From positions 1-48,043 of IMG/VR virus record IMGVR_UViG_3300020131_000103: a stretch of DNA of 48,043 nt; one strand, written 5' to 3'. Under the pieces are notes generated by a model. It did no database searches, was not told the DNA's origin, and saw only the letters and a list, made by a program, of their open reading frames with translations. A program made the position numbers and the translations under genes. Source of the stretch: a virus. Below are positions 23,442 to 32,285 of the stretch, in pieces (the first letter of the stretch is position 1; each line of letters starts with the position of its first letter).

Positions 23442-24647
23442 ATGATGGCCGGTCTCGCGGTGCCTGGCTTCCAGCCGGGCGTCGTTTCGCTGCTTGTCGG
23501 CGGCATGCTCTACGAAGGCTGGAAGAAAGTACAGGTCAGCCGCAGCGTGCGCGAGATGGCGGGGCAATTCAGCCTCGAAGTCTCCGAGCGCTGGGCCGGC
23601 GGCATGAACGGGCCGTCGACGCTGATGGGCTTCGGCCGTATTCGCGAAGGCGACCCGTGCACGGTTCTGTATTCGGGCTTTCCGGTGATCACCGGCTATG
23701 TCGACGTCTACAGCCCGCAGTATGACGCCGACAGCCACAACGTTTCGATCCAAGGGCGATCGAAGACGCAGGACCTGGTCGACAGCTCCGCCGACCCTGA
23801 CGTCGAGAACGGCGAGATGCGCGAGGTCACGCTCGATCAGATTGCGCGCAAGCTCGCATCCAAGCACGGCGTCGGCGTCAAGGTGCAGGCGAAGATGCCG
23901 CCGAAGTTCGACGTGGCACGCGTCAGCCCCGGCGAAACCAAACACGAAATGCTGGAGCGCTACGCGCGCCCCGGCGCGGTGCTGCTGACCGACGACGAGA
24001 TGGGCAATCTGCGTCTGCTGCACGTCATGGGCGGCGGGGGCGGGGCGCTGATCGAGGGCGTCAACATTCTGAAGGCGCAGGCGACGCTCCGCGCCGACAA
24101 CCGCTATTCGGACTACGAGACCAAGGGCCAGGACCACGGCAACGACCAGCGCTGGGGGCGCGAAGTCGCCGAGGTCTCGGCCAAGGCAAAGGACGGCGCG
24201 GTGAAGCGCTATCGGCCGCTGACGGTCCGCAACGAAACGAAGACCAGCAAGGACAACGCGAAGAACCGTTGCGATTGGGAGGCGACGTCGCGCGCAGGCG
24301 AAAGCGTGCGCGCAGACGTCGAGGTCCTCGATTGGATCGGTCCGGCCGGTCTTTGGATGCCGGGTCTGACGCCGATGCTGATCTCGCCGATGCTGGCCAT
24401 CAACCGGATGATGGCGGTCGAGAGCCTTGTCATGACCCAGGACGAGAAGGGGACGGTGACCAGGCTCTCGCTGGTGCCGCCGGAAGGCCTCAACCCATCG
24501 GCGAGCGGCAGCGGTGGAGGCAGTGGCGGCGGTAGCGCGGGAAGCGGCGGCGGTGCGGCAAGCGACTCGTCGTGGACGGCCGTTAAGCCGACGGCGCCCG
24601 CTGTGCCGTGGAGCAATCCGAACACATCGATCGTAGGGGCGCACTGA
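23442..24647 (+). CDS. Baseplate hub protein, Mu gpP/gp44 family
   Basis: A 401-aa protein starting MMAGLAVPGFQPGVVSLLVGG. Features are EGWKKVQVSRSVREMAGQFSLEVSERW, GDPCTVLYSGFPVITGYVDVYSPQYDADSHNVSIQGRSKTQDLVDS (the gp27-like hub fold), and a Gly/Ser-rich tail (about residues 348-375). It forms the hub around the central spike. The start was chosen at 23442, after an AAGGAA ribosome binding site; an upstream in-frame extension overlaps the previous gene without coding character. It overlaps the next gene by one base (TGATG). Confidence 0.9.
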   Translation: MMAGLAVPGFQPGVVSLLVGGMLYEGWKKVQVSRSVREMAGQFSLEVSERWAGGMNGPSTLMGFGRIREGDPCTVLYSGFPVITGYVDVYSPQYDADSHNVSIQGRSKTQDLVDSSADPDVENGEMREVTLDQIARKLASKHGVGVKVQAKMPPKFDVARVSPGETKHEMLERYARPGAVLLTDDEMGNLRLLHVMGGGGGALIEGVNILKAQATLRADNRYSDYETKGQDHGNDQRWGREVAEVSAKAKDGAVKRYRPLTVRNETKTSKDNAKNRCDWEATSRAGESVRADVEVLDWIGPAGLWMPGLTPMLISPMLAINRMMAVESLVMTQDEKGTVTRLSLVPPEGLNPSASGSGGGSGGGSAGSGGGAASDSSWTAVKPTAPAVPWSNPNTSIVGAH

Positions 24648-25117
24648 TGCGCGACGCACTCACCCGTGGGGACGCCCACAAGCAGGAAATGATCCTGCGC
24701 AACCTCATTCAGCGTGGCGTCGTCGATCGCTCGGACGCTTCGCAGAAGATGCAGACGCTCGACGTTACGCTGCTCAATGGTCACAAGCCGACGAAAGTCG
24801 AGCATTGGGAGCGCTACGGCTTCACCTACCGGCCGCATGCCGGCGCCGAGGTGCTGGCCTTCGCACTCGGCGGCAACCAAGACCACTTGGTGGTGACCGA
24901 CGTTTCCGACCGCCGCTATCGGCCAACAGATCTGAAGGAAGGCGAGCTGATGGTGCACGACCACACGGGGCAATCGTTCAAGATCGGCGAAGACGGCATA
25001 ACGATCGTCTCGGCCAAAAAGCTGATCATCAAGGCCAACATCGAGATCGAGGGCGATATCACGCAACAGGGCTCGATCACGTCGACCGGAGCCCACACCG
25101 CAGCGGCGCACGTCTAA
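24647..25117 (+). CDS. Baseplate spike/assembly protein V, Mu gp45 family
   Basis: A 156-aa protein. An N-terminal helix (DAHKQEMILRNLIQRGVV) leads into an OB-like domain (MQTLDVTLLNGHKPTKVEHWERYGFTYRPHAGAEVLAFALGGNQDHLVVTDVSD). Beta-helical repeats follow (GQSFKIGEDGITIVSAKKLIIKANIEIEGDITQQGSIT), the needle part, ending in an Ala/His tail. In Mu the tip coordinates iron via an HxH motif; here only single histidines near the end (AHTAAAHV) are visible. It is coupled by a TGATG overlap and ends in a TAATG overlap. Confidence 0.9.
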   Translation: MRDALTRGDAHKQEMILRNLIQRGVVDRSDASQKMQTLDVTLLNGHKPTKVEHWERYGFTYRPHAGAEVLAFALGGNQDHLVVTDVSDRRYRPTDLKEGELMVHDHTGQSFKIGEDGITIVSAKKLIIKANIEIEGDITQQGSITSTGAHTAAAHV

Positions 25118-25578
25118 TGGCTGATATTCGTGTCGTTTGGGACGCCGACATGATGTCCGGCGACTGGCTGATCTCTGGCCGCACGCTCGACAGCACGCAC
25201 GAGCTGGTGACCGCCGTTGCCGTGGCGCTGTTCACGCATCGCACCGCGGAGGACGACGATCCGCTGCCGCACTTCGCTAGCGATCGCCGGGGATGGTGGG
25301 GCGATCACGAAGCCCGCGAGATCTACGACGGCTGGCCGATCGGCTCGCGGCTGTGGCTGCTCTCGCGCGAGAAGCAGACCGAGGAGACGCGGGCGCGGGC
25401 CGAGGAATACATCCGCGAGGCGCTCGATCCCTTCGTCACGCACCGGATCTGCGAGCGCTACGACCTCACAGTCGCGTGGTTCGCGCACGAGCGCCTCGGC
25501 GCCGAGATCGTCTTCTACCGCGGCCCCAAAGAGAGCATCGCGGTCCGCTTTGAAAAACTGTGGGACGAGGTTATCTGA
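25117..25578 (+). CDS. Baseplate protein, Mu gp46 family
   Basis: A 153-aa protein starting MADIRVVWDADMMSGDWLI. Family features are an early strand with D-x-x-x-GDW, HELVTAVAVALFTHRTAEDDD, then RRGWWGDHEAREIYDGWPIGSRLWLLSREKQT and a gp25-like C-terminal strand region. Gp46-type proteins are wedge components like T4 gp25. It lies between gp45 and gp47 homologues with one-base overlaps on both sides. Confidence 0.88.
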   Translation: MADIRVVWDADMMSGDWLISGRTLDSTHELVTAVAVALFTHRTAEDDDPLPHFASDRRGWWGDHEAREIYDGWPIGSRLWLLSREKQTEETRARAEEYIREALDPFVTHRICERYDLTVAWFAHERLGAEIVFYRGPKESIAVRFEKLWDEVI

Positions 25579-26666
25579 TGCCCTTTCCTTCGCCGACATT
25601 GCGCGAGCGTCGCCAGCAAGTGCGCGACGACGTCGCCACGCACACGCGCGGCGCCGACGCCAGCATCGCCAACACCGTGTTGCGCGCGACGGGCGACGCG
25701 CAGGCTAGTCTTGCGCTCGACAACGACATACATCTCGACTGGGTCGTGCGCATGGCCATGCCCGACACGGCCGAGGGCGAGTTCTGCGATCGCTGGGCCG
25801 ATATCTGGCTGCCCCAGGGGCGCAAGGGCGCGAGCTACGCCACCGGCGCCGTCACCGTGGCCGGAACGATCAATGCCATCGTGCCGACGGGCGAGCGGCT
25901 GACTGGCCTCGCGTTCGATCTTGAGACCGGCGAAAGCGTGGTGCTGGAGTTCGTCGTGACCGAGGGTATCACGCTTTCGAGCACGACGGGCGTGGTGGTG
26001 ATCGACGCCTTAACGCCAGGCGCGCTCGCCAACCTCGACGAGGGGGCGTTCCTATCCTTCGTGACGCCGCCAGGCGGCATTGACGGCCAAGCGGTAGTCG
26101 CCGCACCTGGCCTCGCTGGCGGCGCCGAGATCGAGCGGGACGAGGACCTGATCGCCCGCTACATCGCGCGCATTCAATCGCCTCCGCACGGCGGCAAGCG
26201 CGATGACTACGAGCAATGGGCGCTTGAGGTACCCGGCGTGACGCGCGCCTGGGCAAAGTCTGAGATGGGCATCGGCACCATGACCGTGCGCATCATGCTC
26301 GACGACGTGCGCAAGAGTTTCGACGGCATCGCGCAGGCCGAGGACCTGGCGCTGGTCAAAGCCTACATCGACGCGGTGCGCCCGGTGACGGTGGCCGACT
26401 TCTGGGTCGAGGCCGTGATCAAGCAAGAGCACACGATCACGATCTCCGGCTTGAGCCGTGACACGCCGGAGGTGCGCAACAACATCAAGCTCGAAGTCCG
26501 AGAGATGCTACGCGCCCGCGCGGCGCCCGGCGGCACCATTTCCGCGTCCTGGATCCGCGAAGCTGTCTCTGCAGCGACGGGCGAAGACCATCACGACCTA
26601 GTTGTCTCCAATCTTGTGCCGACGCTGCCCGGCCGCATGATCTTTATCAACGTAGTGTTCGCCTGA
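25578..26666 (+). CDS. Baseplate J-like wedge protein, Mu gp47 family
   Basis: A 362-aa protein. The N-terminal PFPSPTLRERRQQVRDDVATHTRGADASIANTVLRATGDAQA...DTAEGEFCDRWADIWLP matches the Baseplate_J start. Next comes a beta domain with SVVLEFVVTEGITL and GIDGQAVVAAPGLAGGAEIERDEDLIARYIARIQSPPHGGKRDDYEQWALEVPGVTRAW, the most conserved part of the family. It builds the baseplate wedge. It is coupled to neighbours by TGATG overlaps. Confidence 0.93.
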   Translation: MPFPSPTLRERRQQVRDDVATHTRGADASIANTVLRATGDAQASLALDNDIHLDWVVRMAMPDTAEGEFCDRWADIWLPQGRKGASYATGAVTVAGTINAIVPTGERLTGLAFDLETGESVVLEFVVTEGITLSSTTGVVVIDALTPGALANLDEGAFLSFVTPPGGIDGQAVVAAPGLAGGAEIERDEDLIARYIARIQSPPHGGKRDDYEQWALEVPGVTRAWAKSEMGIGTMTVRIMLDDVRKSFDGIAQAEDLALVKAYIDAVRPVTVADFWVEAVIKQEHTITISGLSRDTPEVRNNIKLEVREMLRARAAPGGTISASWIREAVSAATGEDHHDLVVSNLVPTLPGRMIFINVVFA

Positions 26667-27355
26667 TGGCCTGGAAACCTCGGGACGCGGAAGCGTTCAC
26701 GCACGCGTTTCTCGCCAAGCTGCCGCTCGGCGAGATCTGGCCGCGCACACGCGGCTCGACGCTCTACAAGGTGGCGCGCGGGCTGATGGGTGTCGTCGAG
26801 CGCTGGGCCGTCCGCACCGGGCGTTATCTGATCTCGGAAGCGTTCCCGCCGACGTCGTTCGACCTCCTACCGGATTGGGAGCGCGTGCTCGGCCTGCCCG
26901 AGCCGTGTCTCACTGCAGCGCAGACGCTCGCAGAACGGCGTGCCGCCGTGCGCGAGAAGCTGCAGCGTCGGCCGGGCGGGCAGTCGCGCCCCTATTTCAT
27001 CGATATAGCGCGGCGCCTTGGCTACCACGTCGAGGAGCCATCGCCGCACGCGCTGCCGGCCGAGCTGCCGCACGTCGTCGGGCGTCAAAACCGCGTCACC
27101 ATCCGCGAGTTCCGCCCCTTCATGTTCGGCGTGTCCAGCCTCGGCAATCCGACCTGGCGCTTTGCGCCGCCGCGCATGCGGTACGTCTGGATTGTCACCG
27201 TTCCGGGCGAGCGCCTGACGTGGTTCCGCTTCGGCCAGTCGCGCCTAGGCCAGGACCCGCACCTCACCATCCGCCGCGCCGAAGACCTCGAATGCATCCT
27301 GCACAAGCTCAAGCCTGCGCACACCAATCTGATCTTCTCATACACGGGGGCCTAA
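26666..27355 (+). CDS. Baseplate/tail protein, Mu gp48 (YmfQ, DUF2313) family
   Basis: A 229-aa protein. It starts MAWKPRDAEAFTHAFLAKLPLGEIWPR, as gp48-like proteins do with LLPxGxxWPR. It continues with ERWAVRTGRYLISEAFPPTSFDLLPDWERVLGLPEPC...LAERRAAVREKL, and ends in a C-terminal ECILHKLKPAHTNLIF that is highly typical. It links the wedge to tail fibres. It is the last of the conserved baseplate genes before the variable fibres. Confidence 0.9.
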   Translation: MAWKPRDAEAFTHAFLAKLPLGEIWPRTRGSTLYKVARGLMGVVERWAVRTGRYLISEAFPPTSFDLLPDWERVLGLPEPCLTAAQTLAERRAAVREKLQRRPGGQSRPYFIDIARRLGYHVEEPSPHALPAELPHVVGRQNRVTIREFRPFMFGVSSLGNPTWRFAPPRMRYVWIVTVPGERLTWFRFGQSRLGQDPHLTIRRAEDLECILHKLKPAHTNLIFSYTGA

Positions 27356-27356
27356 C

Positions 27357-28616
27357 GTGAAATATCAACCGCCATTCGATCCCAACTTTGCTGGTCCCGT
27401 CGACGGGATTTACAACGCGGACCCGGATGCGCCGTATCAGAACGGCAACCCGGCGACGGGCGAGGAGGGCTCCGTCCCGCCGATGGAATCCGTCGCGCAC
27501 CCGATGAAAGAGTTGGTGCACCTGATCCAATATTCGGGACAGACGCCGTCGCATGAGGACCTGGAGCAAGTCCGCAAGGCGATCAAGCTCATGATCGAGC
27601 AAGGCACTGTTTCGAACCCGGTCACGGGTGGAGCTGTCGCGATTTGGGAAGGCCTGCAGCCGGTCACGTTCTTTCACAAGATCCGCGCGCTCAAGGCAGG
27701 CGCCAACGTTTCGCTCGATCTGGTCGAAGAACCTTCCGGCAGCGGTCAGTTTCAGATCGTCATATCCGCGACGTCTCCCGGCGGGGGAGGCGGCGGCTCT
27801 AATCCGCTGACCAACGTTGGCGGCGGTGCTCAGGTCTATAAGGGTTTCAATAGCCCGAACGAGGAGCTGCGCACCCTCAAGGGCATCAACGGAATCGGCG
27901 TCACCCAGAATGCCAGCGACATCACGATCGATGGCGCCGGCTTCGGCCAGTTCATGCCGTTCTTTCCCGAGATCGAGACGGCGGACAACAAGCTGATTGT
28001 GACGCAGTCGACGGGGCAGGTGATCGTCGCGGCTGATCAGTCGTTCATTCACCGCGGCTGCCGCCGCATCCTGACGTCCAGCACGAATTTGGCCGGCCGC
28101 ACCAAGGCAACCGCGGCCAGCAAGATCTATCACCTGCGCTGGCGTTGGACGAACGGTGTGCCGGTTTACGCGCTGCTCGATCTTGCGAACGCTGGCTATA
28201 ACCCCGGCGGCCTCGCAGAGGACCACGCATCGTTCGATTCCACCTATGACGATATGCTGATCGCCCGCGTCATCACCAGCTCGGGCAACGTGCCGACGGT
28301 CAAGAGTCTGATCAATCGCCATCAGTTGCGCGCGGTCAAAACCGAATATGAGCAGTGCAGCACCAGCCGATGGGACAACGGCGCGCAGAGCATTTTCAGC
28401 TACGCGCTCGATTGGGCGCGCAAGCCCGACGTTCTCCCGAGCTGGTACCGCCAGGACATCCAGACAGCTTCGGGCCTCACGCAGTTCGCGCCTGACGTCT
28501 ATCACGACCACGACAACGCCCTGACCGTCACGTCTGCCTCTCGCTACGCCGTCGGGGTAACTGCGGTGCGCGACTACTGCGAAGGCCTCGGCGCGCACGT
28601 GCTGTGCCTCGCCTAA
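27357..28616 (+). CDS. Tail fibre protein or fibre-associated protein
   Basis: A 419-aa protein (GTG start one base after the gp48 stop). The N-terminal 100 residues (KYQPPFDPNFAGPVDGIYNADPDAPYQNGNPATGEEGS) resemble the attachment domain of fibres: short strands and PxPMKELVHLI helices. A Gly-rich hinge (residues 140-150) is followed by a C-terminal beta-rich body. Receptor specificity cannot be inferred. It is likely one of two fibre genes, the second following 16 bp later. Confidence 0.65.
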   Translation: MKYQPPFDPNFAGPVDGIYNADPDAPYQNGNPATGEEGSVPPMESVAHPMKELVHLIQYSGQTPSHEDLEQVRKAIKLMIEQGTVSNPVTGGAVAIWEGLQPVTFFHKIRALKAGANVSLDLVEEPSGSGQFQIVISATSPGGGGGGSNPLTNVGGGAQVYKGFNSPNEELRTLKGINGIGVTQNASDITIDGAGFGQFMPFFPEIETADNKLIVTQSTGQVIVAADQSFIHRGCRRILTSSTNLAGRTKATAASKIYHLRWRWTNGVPVYALLDLANAGYNPGGLAEDHASFDSTYDDMLIARVITSSGNVPTVKSLINRHQLRAVKTEYEQCSTSRWDNGAQSIFSYALDWARKPDVLPSWYRQDIQTASGLTQFAPDVYHDHDNALTVTSASRYAVGVTAVRDYCEGLGAHVLCLA

Positions 28617-28631
28617 TAGGGAGCGGAAATC

Positions 28632-29969
28632 ATGAGCTACGCAGGATTCCGCTTTACCGGCGGCGGCGCTGTTCTGCAGCGCCCTGCCGACAGGGTGCCA
28701 GCAATCGAGGGCGACACCTGGGCGCGCGATCGCGCGCAAGGCGCGGCGGGCGCAGAGCTTGACGCAACGTTTCTCAACCGCCTGAAAGCGAACCTTGAGG
28801 CCTTCGTCGTTGCCTGCGGCGGCAATCTCAACGACGGCGACGCACAACTCGCCAATGCGATCAACGCCGCGCTCGCGCTCAAGTCGTCGATCGATCACGA
28901 CCATAACGACGCCTATTATCTCAAGGCGCAGGTCGATGAGTTGCTGGCGACACTGGTTCCGATCGCCGGCATCGTCGACAACCTCACGACCAACGACGCC
29001 ACCAAGCCGCTCTCGGCGAAGCAGGGCAAGCTCCTGCAGGACCAGATCAACGGCCTCGGTGACGGCATTGTCGTCGCCGACATGGCCGCCGCCGGCGCGC
29101 TCACAGGGCTCGATCAGGGCGACGTCGTCCACATCCTCAACAACGGCAGCGGCAAGTGGGTCCGCTACGAGGTGGTCGCTGCCGGCAACGGAACGTGGGC
29201 GGGCTGCACCAAGGTCGTCATTTTCACGCAAGACCAGGCGCCGGCGTCCCATGGGCATTTGGCGAGCGACATCACGGACAGCGGCACGATAGGACGGCAA
29301 ATCCTTCAAGCTGCGACCGCCGCTGCGACCAAGGCGTTATTGGCGATCGCGATCGCCGATGTCTCAGGCCTGCAGGCGGCACTCGATCTCAAGGCGCCGC
29401 TGGCGTCGCCGGCGTTGACCGGCAATCCGACGGCTCCGACGCAGGCAGCCGGTAACAACTCTACGCGCTTGGCCAATACGGCATTTGTCCAAGCTGCGAT
29501 CGCCGCTGTCGACGGCGCACTGGCCGGTGATCTCCACATCGGTTTTGATGCCACGCCGAAAGCCGGCTTCCTCGAGTTGAACGGCGCGACGATCTCCGGA
29601 GGAGCCGCGACCTATCCCGGCATCGCCGCCCGGTATCCATGGATGGTCTCCAGCGGCAATATCATCCTTCCCGACACGCGCGGTGAGTTCCTGCGTGGCT
29701 GGGACCACGGGCGCGGCAAAGATCCCGACGCCGCGTCCCGTCTTGGACGCGCCGGCGATGGCTCGACGGGCAACAACCCCGGAACGCGACAAGCCGACGA
29801 ATTAAAGTCCCACTTTCACAGCGTGCCGAACATCTCGTCTGGCGCCGGCGAGGATTGGGCGACGAGCGGCACATCGCGAAAGCGCGCCGACAGCGTGTCG
29901 GGCGCTACTGGCGGCAACGAGACGCGGCCGACGAACCTCTACGTCATGTTCCAGATGAAGGCGGGCTAA
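28632..29969 (+). CDS. Tail fibre/collar protein with receptor-tip domain
   Basis: A 445-aa protein. The N-terminus has SYAGFRFTGGGAVLQRP. The middle is helical with repeated D-rich segments (HDHNDAYYLKAQVDELLATL; LTTNDATKPLSAKQGKLLQDQING). The shaft contains TGNPTAPTQAAGNNSTRLANTAFVQAAI, a motif frequent in phage fibres. The C-terminus is a tail-collar domain (GFLELNGATIS, LPDTRGEFLRGWDHGRGKDPDA, KSHFHS, NETRPTNLYVMFQMKAG). It likely binds the host surface. Trimerisation of the tip is inferred from family knowledge. Confidence 0.88.
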   Translation: MSYAGFRFTGGGAVLQRPADRVPAIEGDTWARDRAQGAAGAELDATFLNRLKANLEAFVVACGGNLNDGDAQLANAINAALALKSSIDHDHNDAYYLKAQVDELLATLVPIAGIVDNLTTNDATKPLSAKQGKLLQDQINGLGDGIVVADMAAAGALTGLDQGDVVHILNNGSGKWVRYEVVAAGNGTWAGCTKVVIFTQDQAPASHGHLASDITDSGTIGRQILQAATAAATKALLAIAIADVSGLQAALDLKAPLASPALTGNPTAPTQAAGNNSTRLANTAFVQAAIAAVDGALAGDLHIGFDATPKAGFLELNGATISGGAATYPGIAARYPWMVSSGNIILPDTRGEFLRGWDHGRGKDPDAASRLGRAGDGSTGNNPGTRQADELKSHFHSVPNISSGAGEDWATSGTSRKRADSVSGATGGNETRPTNLYVMFQMKAG

Positions 29970-29973
29970 GCGC

Positions 29974-30654
29974 ATGCAGATCTATCACTATCACCCGACG
30001 ACCGGCGAATATCTCGGCACCGATGTCGCTCGCGTTCTGCCTGGTCGCGAGCAGTATGAAGAGAGCGATCCGGCGCGCTATCAGCTCCCGGCCAACGCCG
30101 CGATCGTCGCGCCTCCGTTCTTCGAGGGCAAGACGATCGCCGTTTGGGTCACCGGCGGCTGGATTATCCAGGCCGACCATCGCGGCGAAACGTGGTGGTG
30201 GGACCACGGTATGCCTGTCACCATCACGGAGATCGGCGACCCGACACTGCTGGGCTATGTCGAGATCGAACCGGCGGCGCCCCCCTTAACGAAAGATCAG
30301 CTCGGCGCCCACGCCGATGCGAAGTACCTCGTGCAAATGGCGGGCGGTGTTTTCATTGCCAGCGCCGGCGTCTGGGTGGCGACGACCGATAGCGGCCGCA
30401 TTGACATGAACGGCGCCGTCTCGCTGGCGCAGGTCAACCCCGCGCACATTTTCGATTGGGTGAACGGTGCCGAGACCTTCCAACTGACAGCCGCTCAGGT
30501 GATTGCGCTTGGCATCGCCGTCGGGCTTTGGGTGCAGCAGAACTACACAGTGTTGGGCCAGATCCGCGCGGCGATCGCGGCCGAGACCATCACCACCACA
30601 GCGGAGATTGACGCGGCACCTTGGCCGCCAAACGAACCGCAACAAGAGAACTAG
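29974..30654 (+). CDS. Tail fibre assembly-like protein (DUF4376-like C-terminus)
   Basis: A 226-aa protein. The N-terminal MQIYHYHPTTGEYLGTDVARVLP and the PPFFEGKTIAVWVTGGWIIQADHRGETWW repeat-like region are the usual start of fibre-associated chaperone or decoration proteins. The C-terminal half (FDWVNGAETFQLTAAQVIALGIAVGLWVQQNYTVLGQIRAAI) matches the DUF4376 layout. It probably helps fold or cap the preceding fibre. An intrinsic terminator follows. Confidence 0.7.
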   Translation: MQIYHYHPTTGEYLGTDVARVLPGREQYEESDPARYQLPANAAIVAPPFFEGKTIAVWVTGGWIIQADHRGETWWWDHGMPVTITEIGDPTLLGYVEIEPAAPPLTKDQLGAHADAKYLVQMAGGVFIASAGVWVATTDSGRIDMNGAVSLAQVNPAHIFDWVNGAETFQLTAAQVIALGIAVGLWVQQNYTVLGQIRAAIAAETITTTAEIDAAPWPPNEPQQEN

Positions 30655-30658
30655 GGCA

Positions 30659-30688
30659 GGGCCGGGTGACACCGGCCCTTTTCATTTT
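30659..30688 (+). terminator. Intrinsic terminator between tail and lysis genes
   Basis: GGGCCGG (30659-30665) pairs with CCGGCCC (30672-30678) around GTGACA, followed by TTTTCATTTT. It separates the tail operon from the lysis cassette. Confidence 0.75.
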
Positions 30689-30700
30689 CAGGGGGACAGG

Positions 30701-31555
30701 ATGCGAAGGATTTCAAGGCCGGGGCTCGGCTTCGTGAAGGGCTTCGAGAGCTTCGTTGCGTACGTCTACGACGACCTGGTGCCTGCGCAGAAGATCGGCA
30801 ATCAGCTGGTCTACCGCGAATGGAAACCGGGCGATCCGATCATCGGCACGTTGACGATTGGCTACGGCCATACCGACGACGCCAAGTTTGAGCTCGGGTT
30901 CAGCCTGCGCGACGTGCCGCCGGGCTTCCGCCTGACCGAGGAGCAGGCGGCTTACATCCTCGACGTTGATCTCGACGAGAGCGAGCAGGCCGTCAACACG
31001 CTGGTGAAGGTGCCCATTGAACAGGGCATGTTCGATGCCATAACGTCGCTGACGTTCAACTTCGGCATTGGCAACCTCAAGAAATCGACTCTGCTCGCGT
31101 GCCTCAATCGTGGCGACTATCGCGGTGCTCGCAATGCCTTCGACTTCTACGTGAAGTCGAAGGGCATCACGTTGCGTGGCCTGCAGCGCCGCCGCGACGG
31201 CGAGCAGGTGCTTTGGGACTCCGAGATCCCCGAGCCGCCGGTGGAGCCGATCGACCATCCCGCCGAGGTCGATCTCGACCAGCCGACGCCACCGCCGGCG
31301 AGCATGGCGCAGTCGAGCGAGGGCAACACCGCTGTTGCGATCGGCACGGGTGGTGTCACGACGACGTCGGTCCTGGTCTCGACGGCGGTCAAGAACGCAG
31401 CCGGCGCCAAGGCATTCACCGTCGGCGGGTTCCTGATCGCGCTCGCTGAGCAACCTGAGTTCTGGGTCGCGCTCGTGAGCGCCGTTCTGTTCATCGGCGG
31501 CCCGGCCTATATGTGGCTGCGTCGAGCGAGCCACCTGAACGCGGGGGTGCGCTGA
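30701..31555 (+). CDS. Endolysin: GH24 lysozyme with C-terminal membrane segment
   Basis: A 284-aa protein. Catalytic region: Glu16 in KGFESF, Asp24/25 in VYDD, and Thr52 in TIGYGH. This is the E-D-T arrangement of T4-type muramidases, here with a longer loop between Asp and Thr. FDAITSLTFNFGIGNLKKSTLL and the Arg-rich LRGLQRRRDGEQVLW follow, as in the family. A Pro/Asp linker (residues 180-210) and a C-terminal region with a hydrophobic helix (EFWVALVSAVLFIGGPAYMWL) make it longer than usual. It cleaves peptidoglycan at lysis; membrane anchoring or a fused holin-like helix is inference. It overlaps the Rz-like gene by one base (TGATG). Confidence 0.9.
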   Translation: MRRISRPGLGFVKGFESFVAYVYDDLVPAQKIGNQLVYREWKPGDPIIGTLTIGYGHTDDAKFELGFSLRDVPPGFRLTEEQAAYILDVDLDESEQAVNTLVKVPIEQGMFDAITSLTFNFGIGNLKKSTLLACLNRGDYRGARNAFDFYVKSKGITLRGLQRRRDGEQVLWDSEIPEPPVEPIDHPAEVDLDQPTPPPASMAQSSEGNTAVAIGTGGVTTTSVLVSTAVKNAAGAKAFTVGGFLIALAEQPEFWVALVSAVLFIGGPAYMWLRRASHLNAGVR

Positions 31556-31974
31556 TGCTGGCGCTTCCCGCTATCCTGACGCCCGCCTGGTGGGCCGCGA
31601 AGGCGCTGGGCATCAAGGCGGCTGTGAGCCGCCTTCTCAATCCGCAGATGGCGGCCGCGATCGCGATCTCGATCGCCGTTGTCGCCCTCGTGTTCGGCGG
31701 CATCGTCTCCGGCCGTTGGATCGTCGGCAAGATCGAGAACGGCGCCGTTGCGATCTGGCAATCGAAACTGGTGACGTCGCGCCTGGTCAGCTCGCTCCGC
31801 GATCGCAAGGCACAGCGCGAAGCAGACCAACGTGTCGCCGCAGAGCGCGTGCCATACGTCGAGACGTTGCGCGGGGCGACGGCGCATGCCGTCGATCTCG
31901 AAAAGCAGCTCGCGCAGCTCCTGGCCAATCCCGTCTGCTATCCGCCGTCGATTACTGAGGAGCTGCGCAAATGA
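31555..31974 (+). CDS. Rz-like inner-membrane spanin
   Basis: A 139-aa protein. An N-terminal hydrophobic region (MAAAIAISIAVVALVFGGIVSG, about residues 31-52) is a signal anchor. It is followed by a charged helical domain (RLVSSLRDRKAQREADQRVAAERVPYVETLRGATAHAVDLEKQLAQLL), as in i-spanins. The next gene starts inside its last codons (ATGA), the classical Rz/Rz1 overlap. It would connect with the outer-membrane partner to disrupt the outer membrane. Confidence 0.75.
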   Translation: MLALPAILTPAWWAAKALGIKAAVSRLLNPQMAAAIAISIAVVALVFGGIVSGRWIVGKIENGAVAIWQSKLVTSRLVSSLRDRKAQREADQRVAAERVPYVETLRGATAHAVDLEKQLAQLLANPVCYPPSITEELRK

Positions 31975-32258
31975 AACCTTGGTTCACGCTTGCGCTCGCC
32001 GTGCTCCTCGCGGGGTGCGGCGGCAAATCGACCGAGCTGCCCGAGGGCTGGCTCTCGGTCATCGAAGCCGAAACGCCCAAACCGCCGGAGCCGCCGGAGG
32101 AGTGTCAGACGAAGGGCGACCCGAAGTGGAAGCGGCCGCCCCAAGGCTCGGAACACACCGCCGACACCGCACGACGGGAGCAAGCAAACAAGACGGCATT
32201 CGCCGAGCTTGAGCACCGTCGGCGCATTTGCGCGGCGGGCTTTACGAAGCTGCAGTAG
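31971..32258 (+). CDS. Rz1-like outer-membrane spanin lipoprotein
   Basis: A 95-aa protein with a short signal peptide and a lipobox LLAGC (Cys16). A Pro-rich segment (PKPPEPPEECQ) as in Rz1 follows, and the C-terminal half is charged and helical. It follows Rz with a 4-bp overlap. The mature protein of about 79 aa is longer than lambda Rz1 but in the range of separated o-spanins. Three extra cysteines could form disulphides. Confidence 0.75.
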   Translation: MKPWFTLALAVLLAGCGGKSTELPEGWLSVIEAETPKPPEPPEECQTKGDPKWKRPPQGSEHTADTARREQANKTAFAELEHRRRICAAGFTKLQ

Positions 32259-32285
32259 GGGGCTGCGACATGGGAGATTTAGCCT

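Noticed and set aside
23394-24659. Minus-strand open frame of 421 codons
   Set aside because: Antisense to the baseplate hub gene; low-complexity Arg/His-rich translation.
27309-29309. Minus-strand open frame of 666 codons
   Set aside because: Exactly antisense to the tail fibre genes 27357-29969, which have clear fibre motifs; the antisense frame is a by-product of GC-rich codon use.
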